A DNA stretch of 64,000 nucleotides from an uncultured Saprospiraceae bacterium (GTDB lineage Bacteria > Bacteroidota > Bacteroidia > Chitinophagales > Saprospiraceae). Every line of letters starts with the position of its first letter. The first letter of the stretch is position 1. Shown piece by piece: positions 8,329-16,776 of the stretch. The notes under the pieces are model-generated. The model saw nothing but the letters and a program-made list of their open reading frames with translations, was not told where the DNA came from and did not search any database. The position numbers were made by a program, and so were the translations under genes. The DNA is taken from the NCBI GenBank assembly GCA_937872385.1, contig CALMSO010000046.1:62001-126000 (forward strand), written 5' to 3'.

Positions 8329-8362
8329 GTACGCCTCGCTGCCCAGCCGGAGCGAGGCGTGT
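8329..8362. terminator. Strong hairpin after the PorP gene
   Basis: A perfect 10-bp inverted repeat, ACGCCTCGCT (8331-8340) and AGCGAGGCGT (8351-8360), with a 10-nt loop and two flanking G-T pairs, begins 15 bases after the PorP stop. There is no U-run directly after it, so it may act as an mRNA 3' stabiliser or processing signal rather than a classical intrinsic terminator. Confidence 0.55.
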
Positions 8363-8558
8363 GCAATCCTTTGTAAAGGCGTATCGGGTTTTATCAAAAA
8401 TTATACATCCGTATTCGCAAAACCGGACTCCCCCACCCCCGTTTTACACCATTGCTGGTACACATTCATTGCCAATGACGTAGTCATATTCTATCATTGT
8501 AACGTCAAAAAAACCTGAATACAGACAATTTTTTTGTTGAACAGCGTTAGCCTTTTCG

Positions 8559-8566
8559 TAACTTTG
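8559..8566 (+). promoter_or_regulatory. Bacteroidota promoter before bactofilin
   Basis: -7 box TAACTTTG, with a TTTG at 8533-8536 about 22 bases upstream that fits the -33 element. The bactofilin ATG is 67 bases downstream; the promoter probably serves the bactofilin-AtpZ-AtpI-like group. Confidence 0.65.
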
Positions 8567-8632
8567 TTTTACAAAACACGTTAAAGGAAAAAGCACTCAG
8601 CTCATTTTTCGATTATCACAAAACACAAAAAT

Positions 8633-9076
8633 ATGTTTGGTAGCAATTCTACTAAAAAAGAACCCAGCAAATCCAATGGATCAGCGAGTAGCAATTCGCT
8701 CAACACGCTGGTACAGGGTACCGTGGTGGAAGGCACCGTTAAGTCAGAAAGCGACATAAGGGTAGATGGTACCATCAAAGGCAAATTGTATTGCGACGCC
8801 AAAGTCATCATCGGGCCTGCGGGCATGGTAGAAGGCGAAATCAAATGCAAAAATGCCGTCATTGAAGGAAAAATTCAAGGTAATCTTGAAGTCTCCGAAT
8901 TGCTCAACATCCGCGAAAGCGCCCAAGTAAACGGCGATGTGCGCACCAATAAACTGATTGTACAATCCGGCGCGGCTTTCAATGTAAACTGTACGATGGG
9001 AGTAGCCAAAACGCCCGGCGCTACCATCCCGCTCAAAAAAGAAGGCGACCAGCCTGCCCTGAAAGCAGCTCAGTAA
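8633..9076 (+). CDS. Bactofilin (polymer-forming cytoskeletal protein)
   Basis: 147 residues. A short disordered N-terminus rich in Ser, Lys and Asn is followed by a right-handed beta-helix core with regularly spaced glycines and hydrophobics: VQGTVVEGTVKSESDIRVDG, then GKLYCDAKVIIGPAGMVEGE, ending about residue 120, and a disordered Lys/Pro tail. Bactofilins polymerise without nucleotide and scaffold cell-wall or envelope enzymes at the membrane. It is followed 9 bp later by an AtpZ gene and then a second small membrane-protein gene. In many Bacteroidota this order leads into the ATP synthase operon, which is not present here. Confidence 0.93.
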   Translation: MFGSNSTKKEPSKSNGSASSNSLNTLVQGTVVEGTVKSESDIRVDGTIKGKLYCDAKVIIGPAGMVEGEIKCKNAVIEGKIQGNLEVSELLNIRESAQVNGDVRTNKLIVQSGAAFNVNCTMGVAKTPGATIPLKKEGDQPALKAAQ

Positions 9077-9085
9077 CAGATACTT

Positions 9086-9313
9086 ATGTCAAAAAAGCCA
9101 GCAGACGAGCGCCAGCGCCGTCAGGCCAATGTCTATATGAAATACACCGGCATGGCTTTCCAGATGGCGGCTACCATTGCCATAGGCATCTTTGCTGGCA
9201 AATATCTCGACCGGTATTTCCAAACCGAAACGCCTTATTTTACTATACTTGGCGCTTTTATTTTCGCAGCGGCAGCTATGTATCTGGTTATCAAGGATTT
9301 TTTGAAAAACTAA
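9086..9313 (+). CDS. AtpZ/AtpI family protein
   Basis: 75 residues. A basic N-terminus (KKPADERQRRQ) precedes two transmembrane helices: YTGMAFQMAATIAIGIFAGKYL and YFTILGAFIFAAAAMYLVIK. The phrase GKYLDRYFQTETPYFTILG between them is the family signature. AtpZ/AtpI proteins help assemble the c-ring of F-type ATP synthase and may carry Mg/Ca. It sits 9 bp after bactofilin and 10 bp before the next small membrane-protein gene. The expected atpB does not follow. Confidence 0.88.
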   Translation: MSKKPADERQRRQANVYMKYTGMAFQMAATIAIGIFAGKYLDRYFQTETPYFTILGAFIFAAAAMYLVIKDFLKN

Positions 9314-9323
9314 TGCTGCCGCC

Positions 9324-9707
9324 ATGAGCTTACGTACTTTTTTTGTTCAGCTCACCTTGCTCACCTTGTTGGTAGCCACTGTGCTTGGGGGTTTGCACGC
9401 AAGCAACTACCTGCCAGCACAACCCAAATTTCTGTGGGCCGCACTCTTCTTGTTTGTCGCATTGAGCATTCTGATGTTCGCACTCGGCAAACGCACAGCC
9501 GCCGGACGCAACAAATCTGCTTTCATCAGCGTAGCCATTGGCTTTACCTTGCTCAAATTGGTTTTTTGCGTGGCCATAGCCGTAGCCTACCGGCAGGCCG
9601 TACCCGAAGCGTCCAAACTATTTGCCCTCTTATTTTTGGGTATCTACGTGGTTTATACTATTTTTGAAACGCATCTGCTGATGAAAATTGGTGCCGTCAA
9701 ATCTTAA
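9324..9707 (+). CDS. Small integral membrane protein, AtpI-like position
   Basis: 127 residues with four predicted transmembrane helices (about 8-28, 38-55, 68-90 and 98-118). There is no catalytic motif. In Bacteroidota a protein of this size and topology commonly lies between atpZ and atpB and is taken as an UncI/AtpI-like accessory, which is the basis for the call. Start ATG at 9324, 10 bp after the AtpZ stop; probably co-transcribed from 8559. The next gene downstream is an unrelated biotinyl-domain protein. Confidence 0.6.
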   Translation: MSLRTFFVQLTLLTLLVATVLGGLHASNYLPAQPKFLWAALFLFVALSILMFALGKRTAAGRNKSAFISVAIGFTLLKLVFCVAIAVAYRQAVPEASKLFALLFLGIYVVYTIFETHLLMKIGAVKS

Positions 9708-9763
9708 TCGGCTTTTCTTTTGAAAACCAAAAAATTACAAATAAAATTTATTTATAATACAAA

Positions 9764-10246
9764 ATGAAAAACCAATCTTACAAAGCTATCGTCAACGAGC
9801 AATTTGAATTCAATACGCCCAATGGGCAACAATTGGATATCATCCCTGACGGCAATGGTGCCTTTCATATCCTGAATGACAGCCGGGCTTACCGTGCGGA
9901 GATAGTACGTGCCGATTTTGCCAACAAATCTTTTGTTATCAAGGTGAATGGCAATACTTACGAAATCAAGTTAGAAGACCAGTACGACCAATTGATCAAG
10001 CAACTGGGGCTGGGGCGCAAGGTACAACACAAGGTGGACAACATCAAATCGCCAATGCCGGGATTGGTGCTATCCGTAAGCGTGGAGCCGGGTCAGGCTG
10101 TAGAAAAAGGCGATGCTTTGCTTATTTTAGAAGCCATGAAAATGGAAAACGTTATCAAATCGCCTGGTAGCGGTGTCGTAAAAACCGTCAAAGTGCAGCA
10201 AGGCGAAGCCGTAGAAAAAGGCCACCTGCTGATAGAGATGGAATAG
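9764..10246 (+). CDS. Biotin carboxyl carrier protein-like (biotinyl domain)
   Basis: 160 residues. The C-terminal 75 residues form a biotinyl domain with the attachment motif EAMKMEN (Lys about 126) flanked by the usual PMPGLV turn (about 99-104) and the KSPGSGVV second half. The N-terminal half (NEQFEFNTPNGQQ to IKQLGLG) is a spacer domain seen in carrier subunits of acyl-CoA carboxylases and decarboxylases. Likely substrates of the partner enzyme are propionyl-, methylmalonyl- or acetyl-CoA, but no carboxylase gene is adjacent, so the partner is unknown. It probably has its own transcript, about 55 bp after the preceding gene. Confidence 0.85.
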   Translation: MKNQSYKAIVNEQFEFNTPNGQQLDIIPDGNGAFHILNDSRAYRAEIVRADFANKSFVIKVNGNTYEIKLEDQYDQLIKQLGLGRKVQHKVDNIKSPMPGLVLSVSVEPGQAVEKGDALLILEAMKMENVIKSPGSGVVKTVKVQQGEAVEKGHLLIEME

Positions 10247-10268
10247 CGCAAATTGACAAATTGCACAA

Positions 10269-10285
10269 GCCTTTATTCAAAAGGC
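10269..10285. terminator. Short hairpin between convergent genes
   Basis: GCCTTT/AAAGGC with a 5-nt loop lies in the 91-bp gap between the convergent biotinyl-protein and DsbD genes. There is no long U-run on either strand; it may serve as a weak shared terminator. Confidence 0.3.
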
Positions 10286-10337
10286 GCTCATTAGGCAATA
10301 TTTTGATTGTCAAAAATTTACGTCACAAAAAGGCGCA

Positions 10338-12929
10338 TTATTCTAACTTGCCAATGGTCTGGTTAGTGCCATTCTTACCCTGCACCAATTGCTGATACGC
10401 GTCCAGCCCGCATTGTAAAAAGCCTGCATATTCCTTTTCGTCGGGGGTGTAGCCCACCGGTGAGTTCAGAATTTGCCCGTCCGGCGACATTAGCACGTAG
10501 TAAGGTTGGGTGTTGGTCTGGAAATACTCGGTCTGATAATGCGACCACTTGTGCCCTACATTGCGCAGCTTGCGCGTGCCTCCGGTAGCTTTTTGTACTT
10601 CAATCTGCTCGTTTTCAGGCAGTTCTATCTTCTCGTCCACGTACAGTGAAATCAGCACATAGTCATCTTTCAACAGGTTATACACTTTAGGATTTGGCCA
10701 TACGTGCTCTTCCATTTTACGACAATTGACACAAGCATGCCCCGTAAAGTCAATCATCACTGGCTTGTTCACCTGTTTGGCGTAAGCCATGCCTTGCTCT
10801 AAGTCTTTGAAGCAGTTTAGGTTTTGCGGACAATCGCAAGGGTACAAAAGGCTATAGCAAGTGGGCGGTGCCAGTCCGCTCAGCAGTTTCAAAGGGCGCA
10901 GCGAGCCTGCCTTATCGTCATAAATAAAACCCGTGGCAAGGTAAATAGCAAAAGCCGCCGAGGCCAACCCCAGCCCGATACGGGTGATGGATAATTTTTT
11001 GATGGGCGAGTCGTGTGGAAATTTGATGAGCCCAAAGAGATAGAGCGCCAACCCAATGGCTATAAGTATCCAAGCTGCTAAGAAGGGTTCTATTTTCAGA
11101 ATTTCCCAGTGTTTCACCAAGTCGGCATTTGATAAAAATTTGAAGGCCAGCCCCAATTCCAAAAAACCGAGTACTACTTTTACCGTATTCAGCCAGCCGC
11201 CGGAGCGGGGCAGTGAGTTCATCCAGCCGGGAAAGGCCGCAAACAGGGTGAAAGGTAAAGCCAGCGCCAACCCGAAACCGCCCATGCCAGCCGTGAGTTG
11301 CATAGCTCCACCGTCGGCGCTTAGTGCGCCCGCCAGCAGCGAGCCAAGAATGGGGCCCGTGCAGGAGAAAGACACCAAAGCCAGCGTCATAGCCATAAAG
11401 AAGATGCCCAACACACCGCCGATACCTTCGGCCGAGCTAACGCGATTGGTCCAACTGCTGGGCAGGGTCAGTTCGTAATAACCGAAGAAAGAAAAGGCAA
11501 AAAAGACAAAAATGGCAAAGAAAAAGAGGTTGAGCCACACATTGGTGGAAATATCATTGAGAATATCAGGATTGATGCTATCCATTAGGTGAAACGGAAT
11601 GCTGAGCAACAGATACACTGCAAAAATGAAAAACCCGTATAGCGAAGCATTGGCAATACCTTTTTTGCGGTCTTTGCTGCTTTTGGTAAAGAAGCTCACC
11701 GTGAGCGGCACCATCGGAAAAACGCAGGGCGTGAGCAGCGCCAAAAAACCGCCGAGCAAACCCAGCAGAAAAATGGACCAGTAGCTGCTGCCACTGCTAT
11801 TGGCCACCGGAGTGTCGCTACACTGCACCACCGGATTGTTGAGGTCGGGTTTGGGCAAATTGCCATACAGACCATTATACGCTACCATTGGAATATTGGC
11901 ACTGGCACTGCTTTCCTCCTCGCCGATGCTCAGCATCAGATTGACAAAATCAGCCCGGAAGGCCGTTTCGAAAGGGATGCAGCGCTCATCGTCGCAGCTC
12001 ATATAAATGATCCAGCCTTCGGCAATTTTTTCGGGGTCTTGCACGCGCAGGCGCTGGGTGAAAGTGGCTTCGCCCTTGAATTTAATGACATTGATGCCAA
12101 AAATGTCGTCCATGCCTTCTAATCGCTGCGGGCCTTCTTCACGGGCTTTGGCCGGGGCACTTACGTGTGTATTGCCAGCAAAACTAAATTCCGTAGGAAT
12201 GGGGCCATCTTCGCCAATATGTTGCGAATACAAATACCAGCCCTCATCGAGGCGCGCCTTAAATACTAAGTCAAACTCGGTTTCACTGATTTTAAGCACC
12301 TGCCCTGTCCATTGTACTGGCTCCAGCACTCCGGCTGGCTTCGTAGGTGCTGTGGGTACTAAGGCAATAGCCGTTTCCTTATTGTCAGTTTGCGGTTGCA
12401 CCTGCCGGTCTGCGGCGGCGCTTTCTTGCTGTCCGGTTGTTTTTGGTGCTTGCGCCTCGGTTGGAATAGTTGAAGCGACCAATTGGAAAGAAAAATCCTC
12501 TTCGGTAGGCGGCAGGCAGCGCTGGTCGTCGCAGGTCATAAATTCTAAGTAACCGACGATTGGCTTGCTCAAGTCGTTGACTTTCACGCGCTGGGTGAAG
12601 ACCGCTTTTTTCGAGAACTTGACGAGATTCATTTTGAAGACCTTGTCATAAGCCTCCTTGCGATTGCCAGATTCCTTGTTTTTGCCAATTATAGAAAAAT
12701 GGCTGCCTTCTTCATAATAAAATGCCGTAGGAATGGGGCCGTCATCGCCGTCAAGGTATTGCGAATAAATCACCCAACCATCATCAATGGTAGCCGTGAA
12801 GACGAGATCAAACTCATTGGCATTCAATTGTTTGTAAGTGGTACTCCATTTTACGGGCGTCAAAATTTGAGCCATAAGCGTACCTGTAAACAACAACAAC
12901 GCGGGCAGTAACCAGATTTTTTTCATCAT
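10338..12929 (-). CDS. DsbD-type thiol:disulfide interchange protein with duplicated N-terminal alpha domain
   Basis: 863 residues. After a signal peptide (about 1-20) come two DsbD-alpha-like domains: about 22-150, with CDDQRCLPP, and about 201-332, with CDDERCIPF. Each carries the family's CxxxxC pair and a repeated WSTTYKQLNANEFDLVF / WTGQVLKISETEFDLVF start. A multi-helix membrane domain from about 384 has Cys in LLTPCVFPMVPL and in SFSCTGPILG. The C-terminus is a thioredoxin-like domain with the CVNC motif (DFTGHACVNCRKMEEHVW). DsbD carries electrons from cytoplasmic thioredoxin to periplasmic acceptors. Classic DsbD has one alpha domain, so this copy is extended, and a stand-alone third alpha domain is encoded just upstream in the same unit. 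Confidence 0.9.
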   Translation of the reverse strand: MMKKIWLLPALLLFTGTLMAQILTPVKWSTTYKQLNANEFDLVFTATIDDGWVIYSQYLDGDDGPIPTAFYYEEGSHFSIIGKNKESGNRKEAYDKVFKMNLVKFSKKAVFTQRVKVNDLSKPIVGYLEFMTCDDQRCLPPTEEDFSFQLVASTIPTEAQAPKTTGQQESAAADRQVQPQTDNKETAIALVPTAPTKPAGVLEPVQWTGQVLKISETEFDLVFKARLDEGWYLYSQHIGEDGPIPTEFSFAGNTHVSAPAKAREEGPQRLEGMDDIFGINVIKFKGEATFTQRLRVQDPEKIAEGWIIYMSCDDERCIPFETAFRADFVNLMLSIGEEESSASANIPMVAYNGLYGNLPKPDLNNPVVQCSDTPVANSSGSSYWSIFLLGLLGGFLALLTPCVFPMVPLTVSFFTKSSKDRKKGIANASLYGFFIFAVYLLLSIPFHLMDSINPDILNDISTNVWLNLFFFAIFVFFAFSFFGYYELTLPSSWTNRVSSAEGIGGVLGIFFMAMTLALVSFSCTGPILGSLLAGALSADGGAMQLTAGMGGFGLALALPFTLFAAFPGWMNSLPRSGGWLNTVKVVLGFLELGLAFKFLSNADLVKHWEILKIEPFLAAWILIAIGLALYLFGLIKFPHDSPIKKLSITRIGLGLASAAFAIYLATGFIYDDKAGSLRPLKLLSGLAPPTCYSLLYPCDCPQNLNCFKDLEQGMAYAKQVNKPVMIDFTGHACVNCRKMEEHVWPNPKVYNLLKDDYVLISLYVDEKIELPENEQIEVQKATGGTRKLRNVGHKWSHYQTEYFQTNTQPYYVLMSPDGQILNSPVGYTPDEKEYAGFLQCGLDAYQQLVQGKNGTNQTIGKLE

Positions 12930-12968
12930 GTTATTATGTTCCGGGTTCAGTGGTTGAGGAGGGTGTGT

Positions 12969-13418
12969 TTATTGCAAATCAATCGTAAAATCAATGGTGC
13001 GCGGCGGCAGACACTGCTCGTCGTCACAAGTCATAAACTCCAGCGTGCCACTCACCTGATGCATTTTGCGCTGCAAGCGAATGGGTTGAACAAAATCCGC
13101 CTTACCGGCAAATTTAATCAAGTTCATCCCGAAAATTTCGTCGTACCCCTCTTTTCGATCGCCTTCTTCGCGGGTTTGGCCCACCAATTCAAAATCGTCA
13201 TTTACAGCAAAAGTAAAACTCGTCGGGATGGGCCCTGCATCCGATTCTAAGTATTGCGAATAGACGTACCAGCCTTTGGCCATTTGGGCGGTGAGCACTA
13301 ATTCGTACTCCGAGGCGTTGATTTTTTTCGCTGCAAATGACCATTTCACGGGGCTTGATTGTGCCAGCGCGCCTGCGGTAACCATGAGCAAAAAGAGAAA
13401 GGTATTAGTAATTTTCAT
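12969..13418 (-). CDS. Stand-alone DsbD-alpha domain protein
   Basis: 149 residues. A signal peptide (MKITNTFLFLLMVTAGALAQ) is followed by one complete DsbD-alpha-like domain: SPVKWSFAAKKINASEYELV, GWYVYSQYLESDAGPIPTSF and the redox pair CDDEQCLPP. It closely parallels both N-terminal domains of the DsbD encoded 39 bp downstream and so looks like a duplication product. It is predicted to be a free periplasmic dithiol shuttle that accepts electrons from DsbD, which is an inference from the fold. First gene of a two-gene minus-strand unit. Confidence 0.85.
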   Translation of the reverse strand: MKITNTFLFLLMVTAGALAQSSPVKWSFAAKKINASEYELVLTAQMAKGWYVYSQYLESDAGPIPTSFTFAVNDDFELVGQTREEGDRKEGYDEIFGMNLIKFAGKADFVQPIRLQRKMHQVSGTLEFMTCDDEQCLPPRTIDFTIDLQ

Positions 13419-13578
13419 ATAATCTTCAATTGCGTGGTCGGATTATTCTGATATTTAGAATATTATAGCTGACATTGCCAACTGTACGCATTGTAATACA
13501 CAAAAATACACCTGCTGTGCCAATCCAGATGTTGTGGCTACAACGATTAATAAAAGATTAACACAATACCGAAAGAAA

Positions 13579-13613
13579 AGGGTCAACCCGATTGTACAAC
13601 CAGATCAACCCTT
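13579..13613 (-). terminator. Possible terminator after the MBL/rhodanese gene
   Basis: Read on the minus strand, AAGGGT and ACCCTT (13608-13613 with 13579-13584) flank a long loop and are followed by TTCTTTC. It lies 25-60 bases after the stop of the MBL/rhodanese gene. The stem is short. Confidence 0.35.
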
Positions 13614-13637
13614 AACCACCAAAAGTCATTCTTTTAT

Positions 13638-15047
13638 TTACAATTCTGTAACTTGCTCTACGTATTCGGTCATCGGCAGGCTGGTTTCCTGCAAAGCCTT
13701 GAAGCCGCTTTTGATGTTGATGAGCTTTTCAAAGCCGCGTGCCTTGAGGATGGAAGCCGTAATCATAGAGCGGTAGCCACCGGCGCAGTGGAGGTAGTAT
13801 TCCTGGCTGCGATCCAGTTCGCTCATGTTCTTGTTGATGAAGTCTAATGGGAAATTTTGTGCACCCTTAATGTGCTGAGCATTGTACTCGCTTTCGCGGC
13901 GGGCGTCGAGCAGATTAACGGGGCCTTTTTTATAAATAGCCTCGAATGCTTCTGCCGTCACTTCCGGGATGGCGTCGGTTTCTTCGCCAGCCTGCACCCA
14001 AGCCCCAAAACCACCGTCTAAGTAGCCAATCGGATTGTCGTAGCCCACGCGCGAAAGGCGGGTCACTACTTCTTCTTCCGTGCCCGGATCGCAGACTAAT
14101 AAAATCGGGGTTTTCAGATCCGGAATAAGGGCACCTACCCAAGGGGCGAAATTGTCATAAATACCGATGAAAATAGTGCCTGGAATATGCGCTTTGGAAT
14201 AATCGTCTTGGTGGCGCGCATCAATCACGAGTGCATTTTCACCTTCCCAAGCCGCTTTGAAAGCGCGCACCCTTAGAGCCTGCAAGCCGCGCTCGCGTAT
14301 CTCGTCGAAACTTTCGTAGCCCATTTTGTTCATCACCGCATTTTTCGGGAAGTACTGTGGCGGCTCTACCAGCCCTTCGGTCACTTCCTTGACGAATTCT
14401 GCGCGGCTCATGTCCGGGCGCAGGGCGTAGTTGAATTTTTTCTGATCGCCGAGGTAGCCCCAAGTTTCTTTGCTCATTTTCTTGCCGCAAGCCGAGCCAG
14501 CGCCGTGCCCCGGATACACGATGACATCATCTGATAATGGCATGATTTTGTAGCGCAGGCTGTCGAATAGATGACCGGCCAGGTCTTCGCGCGAGAGGTC
14601 GGTTTTCACTGCCAGGTCGGGGCGGCCCACATCGCCGAGGAAGAGCGTATCGCCCGTAAAAATGGCATAATCCTTACCATCTTCATCGCGCAGCAGATAG
14701 GTAGTGGATTCCATGGTGTGGCCCGGCGTGTGTAGCACTTTTATAGTCACGTTGCCCACTTTCAGTTCTTCACCATCTTGGGCTACATGAGCCTCGTAGT
14801 TGGGCTGCGCCGTAGGCCCGAAGACGATAGTAGCGCCTGTTTTCTTGCGCAGATCGAGGTGGCCCGACACAAAATCGGCGTGGAAATGCGTTTCGAGTAC
14901 ATATTTGATGGTCGCATTGTCTGCTTTGGCGCGCTCAATGTAGGGTTCGGTTTCGCGCAGCGGGTCAATGATGACGGCCTCGCCGTTGCTTTCGATATAA
15001 TAAGCGGCTTCTGCCAGACAACCGGTATAGATTTGTTCTACTTTCAT
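13638..15047 (-). CDS. MBL-fold hydrolase (persulfide dioxygenase-like) fused to two rhodanese domains
   Basis: 469 residues. The metallo-beta-lactamase domain (1 to about 240) has ETHFHADFVSGH, HTPGHT, FTGDTLFLGDVGRPD and VYPGHGAGSAC, matching ETHE1/persulfide dioxygenases. First rhodanese domain about 255-355; its loop reads VCDPGTEEE, so a Cys is present but the loop is atypical. Second rhodanese domain about 365-460, with a canonical active loop HCAGGYRS. Such fusions oxidise glutathione- or protein-persulfide and move sulfane sulfur. No sulfide:quinone reductase is next to it. Single gene; a -7 box lies 150 bases upstream at 15196-15203. Confidence 0.9.
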   Translation of the reverse strand: MKVEQIYTGCLAEAAYYIESNGEAVIIDPLRETEPYIERAKADNATIKYVLETHFHADFVSGHLDLRKKTGATIVFGPTAQPNYEAHVAQDGEELKVGNVTIKVLHTPGHTMESTTYLLRDEDGKDYAIFTGDTLFLGDVGRPDLAVKTDLSREDLAGHLFDSLRYKIMPLSDDVIVYPGHGAGSACGKKMSKETWGYLGDQKKFNYALRPDMSRAEFVKEVTEGLVEPPQYFPKNAVMNKMGYESFDEIRERGLQALRVRAFKAAWEGENALVIDARHQDDYSKAHIPGTIFIGIYDNFAPWVGALIPDLKTPILLVCDPGTEEEVVTRLSRVGYDNPIGYLDGGFGAWVQAGEETDAIPEVTAEAFEAIYKKGPVNLLDARRESEYNAQHIKGAQNFPLDFINKNMSELDRSQEYYLHCAGGYRSMITASILKARGFEKLINIKSGFKALQETSLPMTEYVEQVTEL

Positions 15048-15388
15048 AATGAGAAAAGGATTTTACAGTTAAGAAAAATAATACATACGTTGATGTGCCA
15101 ATTTTTGCTAAAAGTGTTGATTTAGCTGTAGTTTCTTTATGGGCATCTGCTGGTGCAAGTCATAGTAATAGCTGTTTTTTGTTTGTTTATGACTACAAAA
15201 TTATAGCCCTGGCAAGGCTTTATCCGTGATGCCGGTCACATCGTCGGGTGACTTTTGTCAGTGCCGAGCGGCGCGTAAAACCTGTTTTTTAATGGTCGAA
15301 AACGAAAAAAGCGTTGCAAACGGCGAATTATAGCAGGTAAAATGCTAAATTGTATAAAAAAGCGTTATAAGCCTTATAAATCTGGATA
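15048..15388. other. Divergent intergenic region (MBL gene / histidine kinase)
   Basis: 341 bp between divergent starts, with no supported gene. A minus-strand -7 box is at 15196-15203. The segment before the kinase is A+T-rich and repeats TTATAA (15366-15371 and 15375-15380) within 40 bases of its ATG. Confidence 0.4.
15196..15203 (-). promoter_or_regulatory. Bacteroidota -7 box for the MBL/rhodanese gene
   Basis: The complement reads TAATTTTG. It is about 150 bases before the ATG at 15047, which would give a long leader. Confidence 0.4.
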
Positions 15389-16591
15389 ATGGACATTTAT
15401 TCGAGAAAATCGAGGTGGAAACTGTACTTGGCTGGCGGGGCAATCCTCATCCTGCTCATTTCATTATTTTACACCCGCTACCTATCGAAAATGCTGGGCG
15501 AAGGCGAGCGCACCAAGGTAGAAAACTGGGTGATGGCGCAAAAACAACTCAGCGATGCCGATACTGAATTAGAAAACTACACCTTGCAACTCGAAGTATT
15601 GAAAGGCAATACGACCATCCCGGTAATCATCGTGGGCGACCGAGGCGAGATTAAAGATGCTGTGAATTTCGGGCCCGAGTTGGACTTCGACAAGGAGTTT
15701 CTTCAGCGCGAAGTGGAAAAATTGCAAAAAGAAGGCTTTGAGCCGATATTTACTTTTGGCGACTATATTTATTACAAAGAATCGAAGGTGCTGCGGCAGT
15801 TGCGCTTTTTCCCGTTGATACAATTGATCCTTATCATTGCTTTCATCGGCTTTGGCTATATGGGCTTCAGTGCCGCCCGCCGCGCCGAGCAAAACCGCGT
15901 GTGGGTAGGCATGGCCAAAGAGACGGCGCACCAATTGGGCACACCTATTTCTGCTATCATCGGCTGGATAGAGCACCTCAAAATCACCCTGCCGGATAAT
16001 GCCGAATCGCAGGAGGTAGTAGAAGAACTGCGCAAGGACGTCAGTCGCTTAGAATTGGTAGCCGAGCGTTTTTCCAAAATCGGCTCCGCGCCGGTGCTGG
16101 AGCCCGTCAACCTACACGAAGAGTTGGACAAATGCCGCGCCTATATGCAGGCCCGTGCGCCGCGCAAGGTATCTTTCCATTTTCCTGATCCTGACCAAGC
16201 GCCCGTCTATGCCCATCTCAATCCACATCTTTTTGACTGGGTAGTGGAAAACCTAATGCGCAACGCCATTGACGCTATGGAGGGCAAAGGTGCTATCAGT
16301 GCAGCGGTTTATGCCGAAGGCGACCAAGTGTGCATTGACCTGAGCGACACCGGCAAGGGCATTCCTGCCAACCGTTTCAAAACCGTTTTTGAACCCGGCT
16401 ACACCACCAAAAAACGCGGCTGGGGACTGGGCTTGTCTTTGGCCAAACGCATCATAGAAGAATACCACAGCGGCAAAATATTCGTCCGGCAATCGGAAGA
16501 AGGCAAAGGCACTACATTTACCATTCGGTTTCCGCGCACTCAGGTAGCCGCCTCTGCCCCTGATACCGAATTAGCGGTAAGCAAAGCCTGA
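15389..16591 (+). CDS. Membrane sensor histidine kinase
   Basis: 400 residues. Two transmembrane helices (about 10-29 and 140-160) bracket a small periplasmic sensor region of about 110 residues. A kinase core follows: the H-box AKETAHQLGTPISAIIGW (phospho-His about 183), the N-box WVVENLMRNAIDAM, the G1 box LSDTGKGIP and the G2 box KKRGWGLGLSLAKRIIE. All residues needed for ATP binding and autophosphorylation are present. No HAMP domain is obvious. No response-regulator gene is adjacent, so it is an orphan kinase and its signal is unknown. The following ParA gene is 185 bp away. Confidence 0.9.
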   Translation: MDIYSRKSRWKLYLAGGAILILLISLFYTRYLSKMLGEGERTKVENWVMAQKQLSDADTELENYTLQLEVLKGNTTIPVIIVGDRGEIKDAVNFGPELDFDKEFLQREVEKLQKEGFEPIFTFGDYIYYKESKVLRQLRFFPLIQLILIIAFIGFGYMGFSAARRAEQNRVWVGMAKETAHQLGTPISAIIGWIEHLKITLPDNAESQEVVEELRKDVSRLELVAERFSKIGSAPVLEPVNLHEELDKCRAYMQARAPRKVSFHFPDPDQAPVYAHLNPHLFDWVVENLMRNAIDAMEGKGAISAAVYAEGDQVCIDLSDTGKGIPANRFKTVFEPGYTTKKRGWGLGLSLAKRIIEEYHSGKIFVRQSEEGKGTTFTIRFPRTQVAASAPDTELAVSKA

Positions 16592-16776
16592 AGCCGCGCA
16601 ACAATTCCCCTCATTGCTTGCGATTGTCGTAGTAAAATTGTTATTTTACAATTGTAAGAAAAAACAACCACCTGCGAAGACCCTGTCTATCGTGGTGCGT
16701 AGCGAGAATTGTTTCTGATTTCATTAAAAATGGATGATTACCGACGGCGGCTGGTGCGGCGGTCGGCACATAAATT

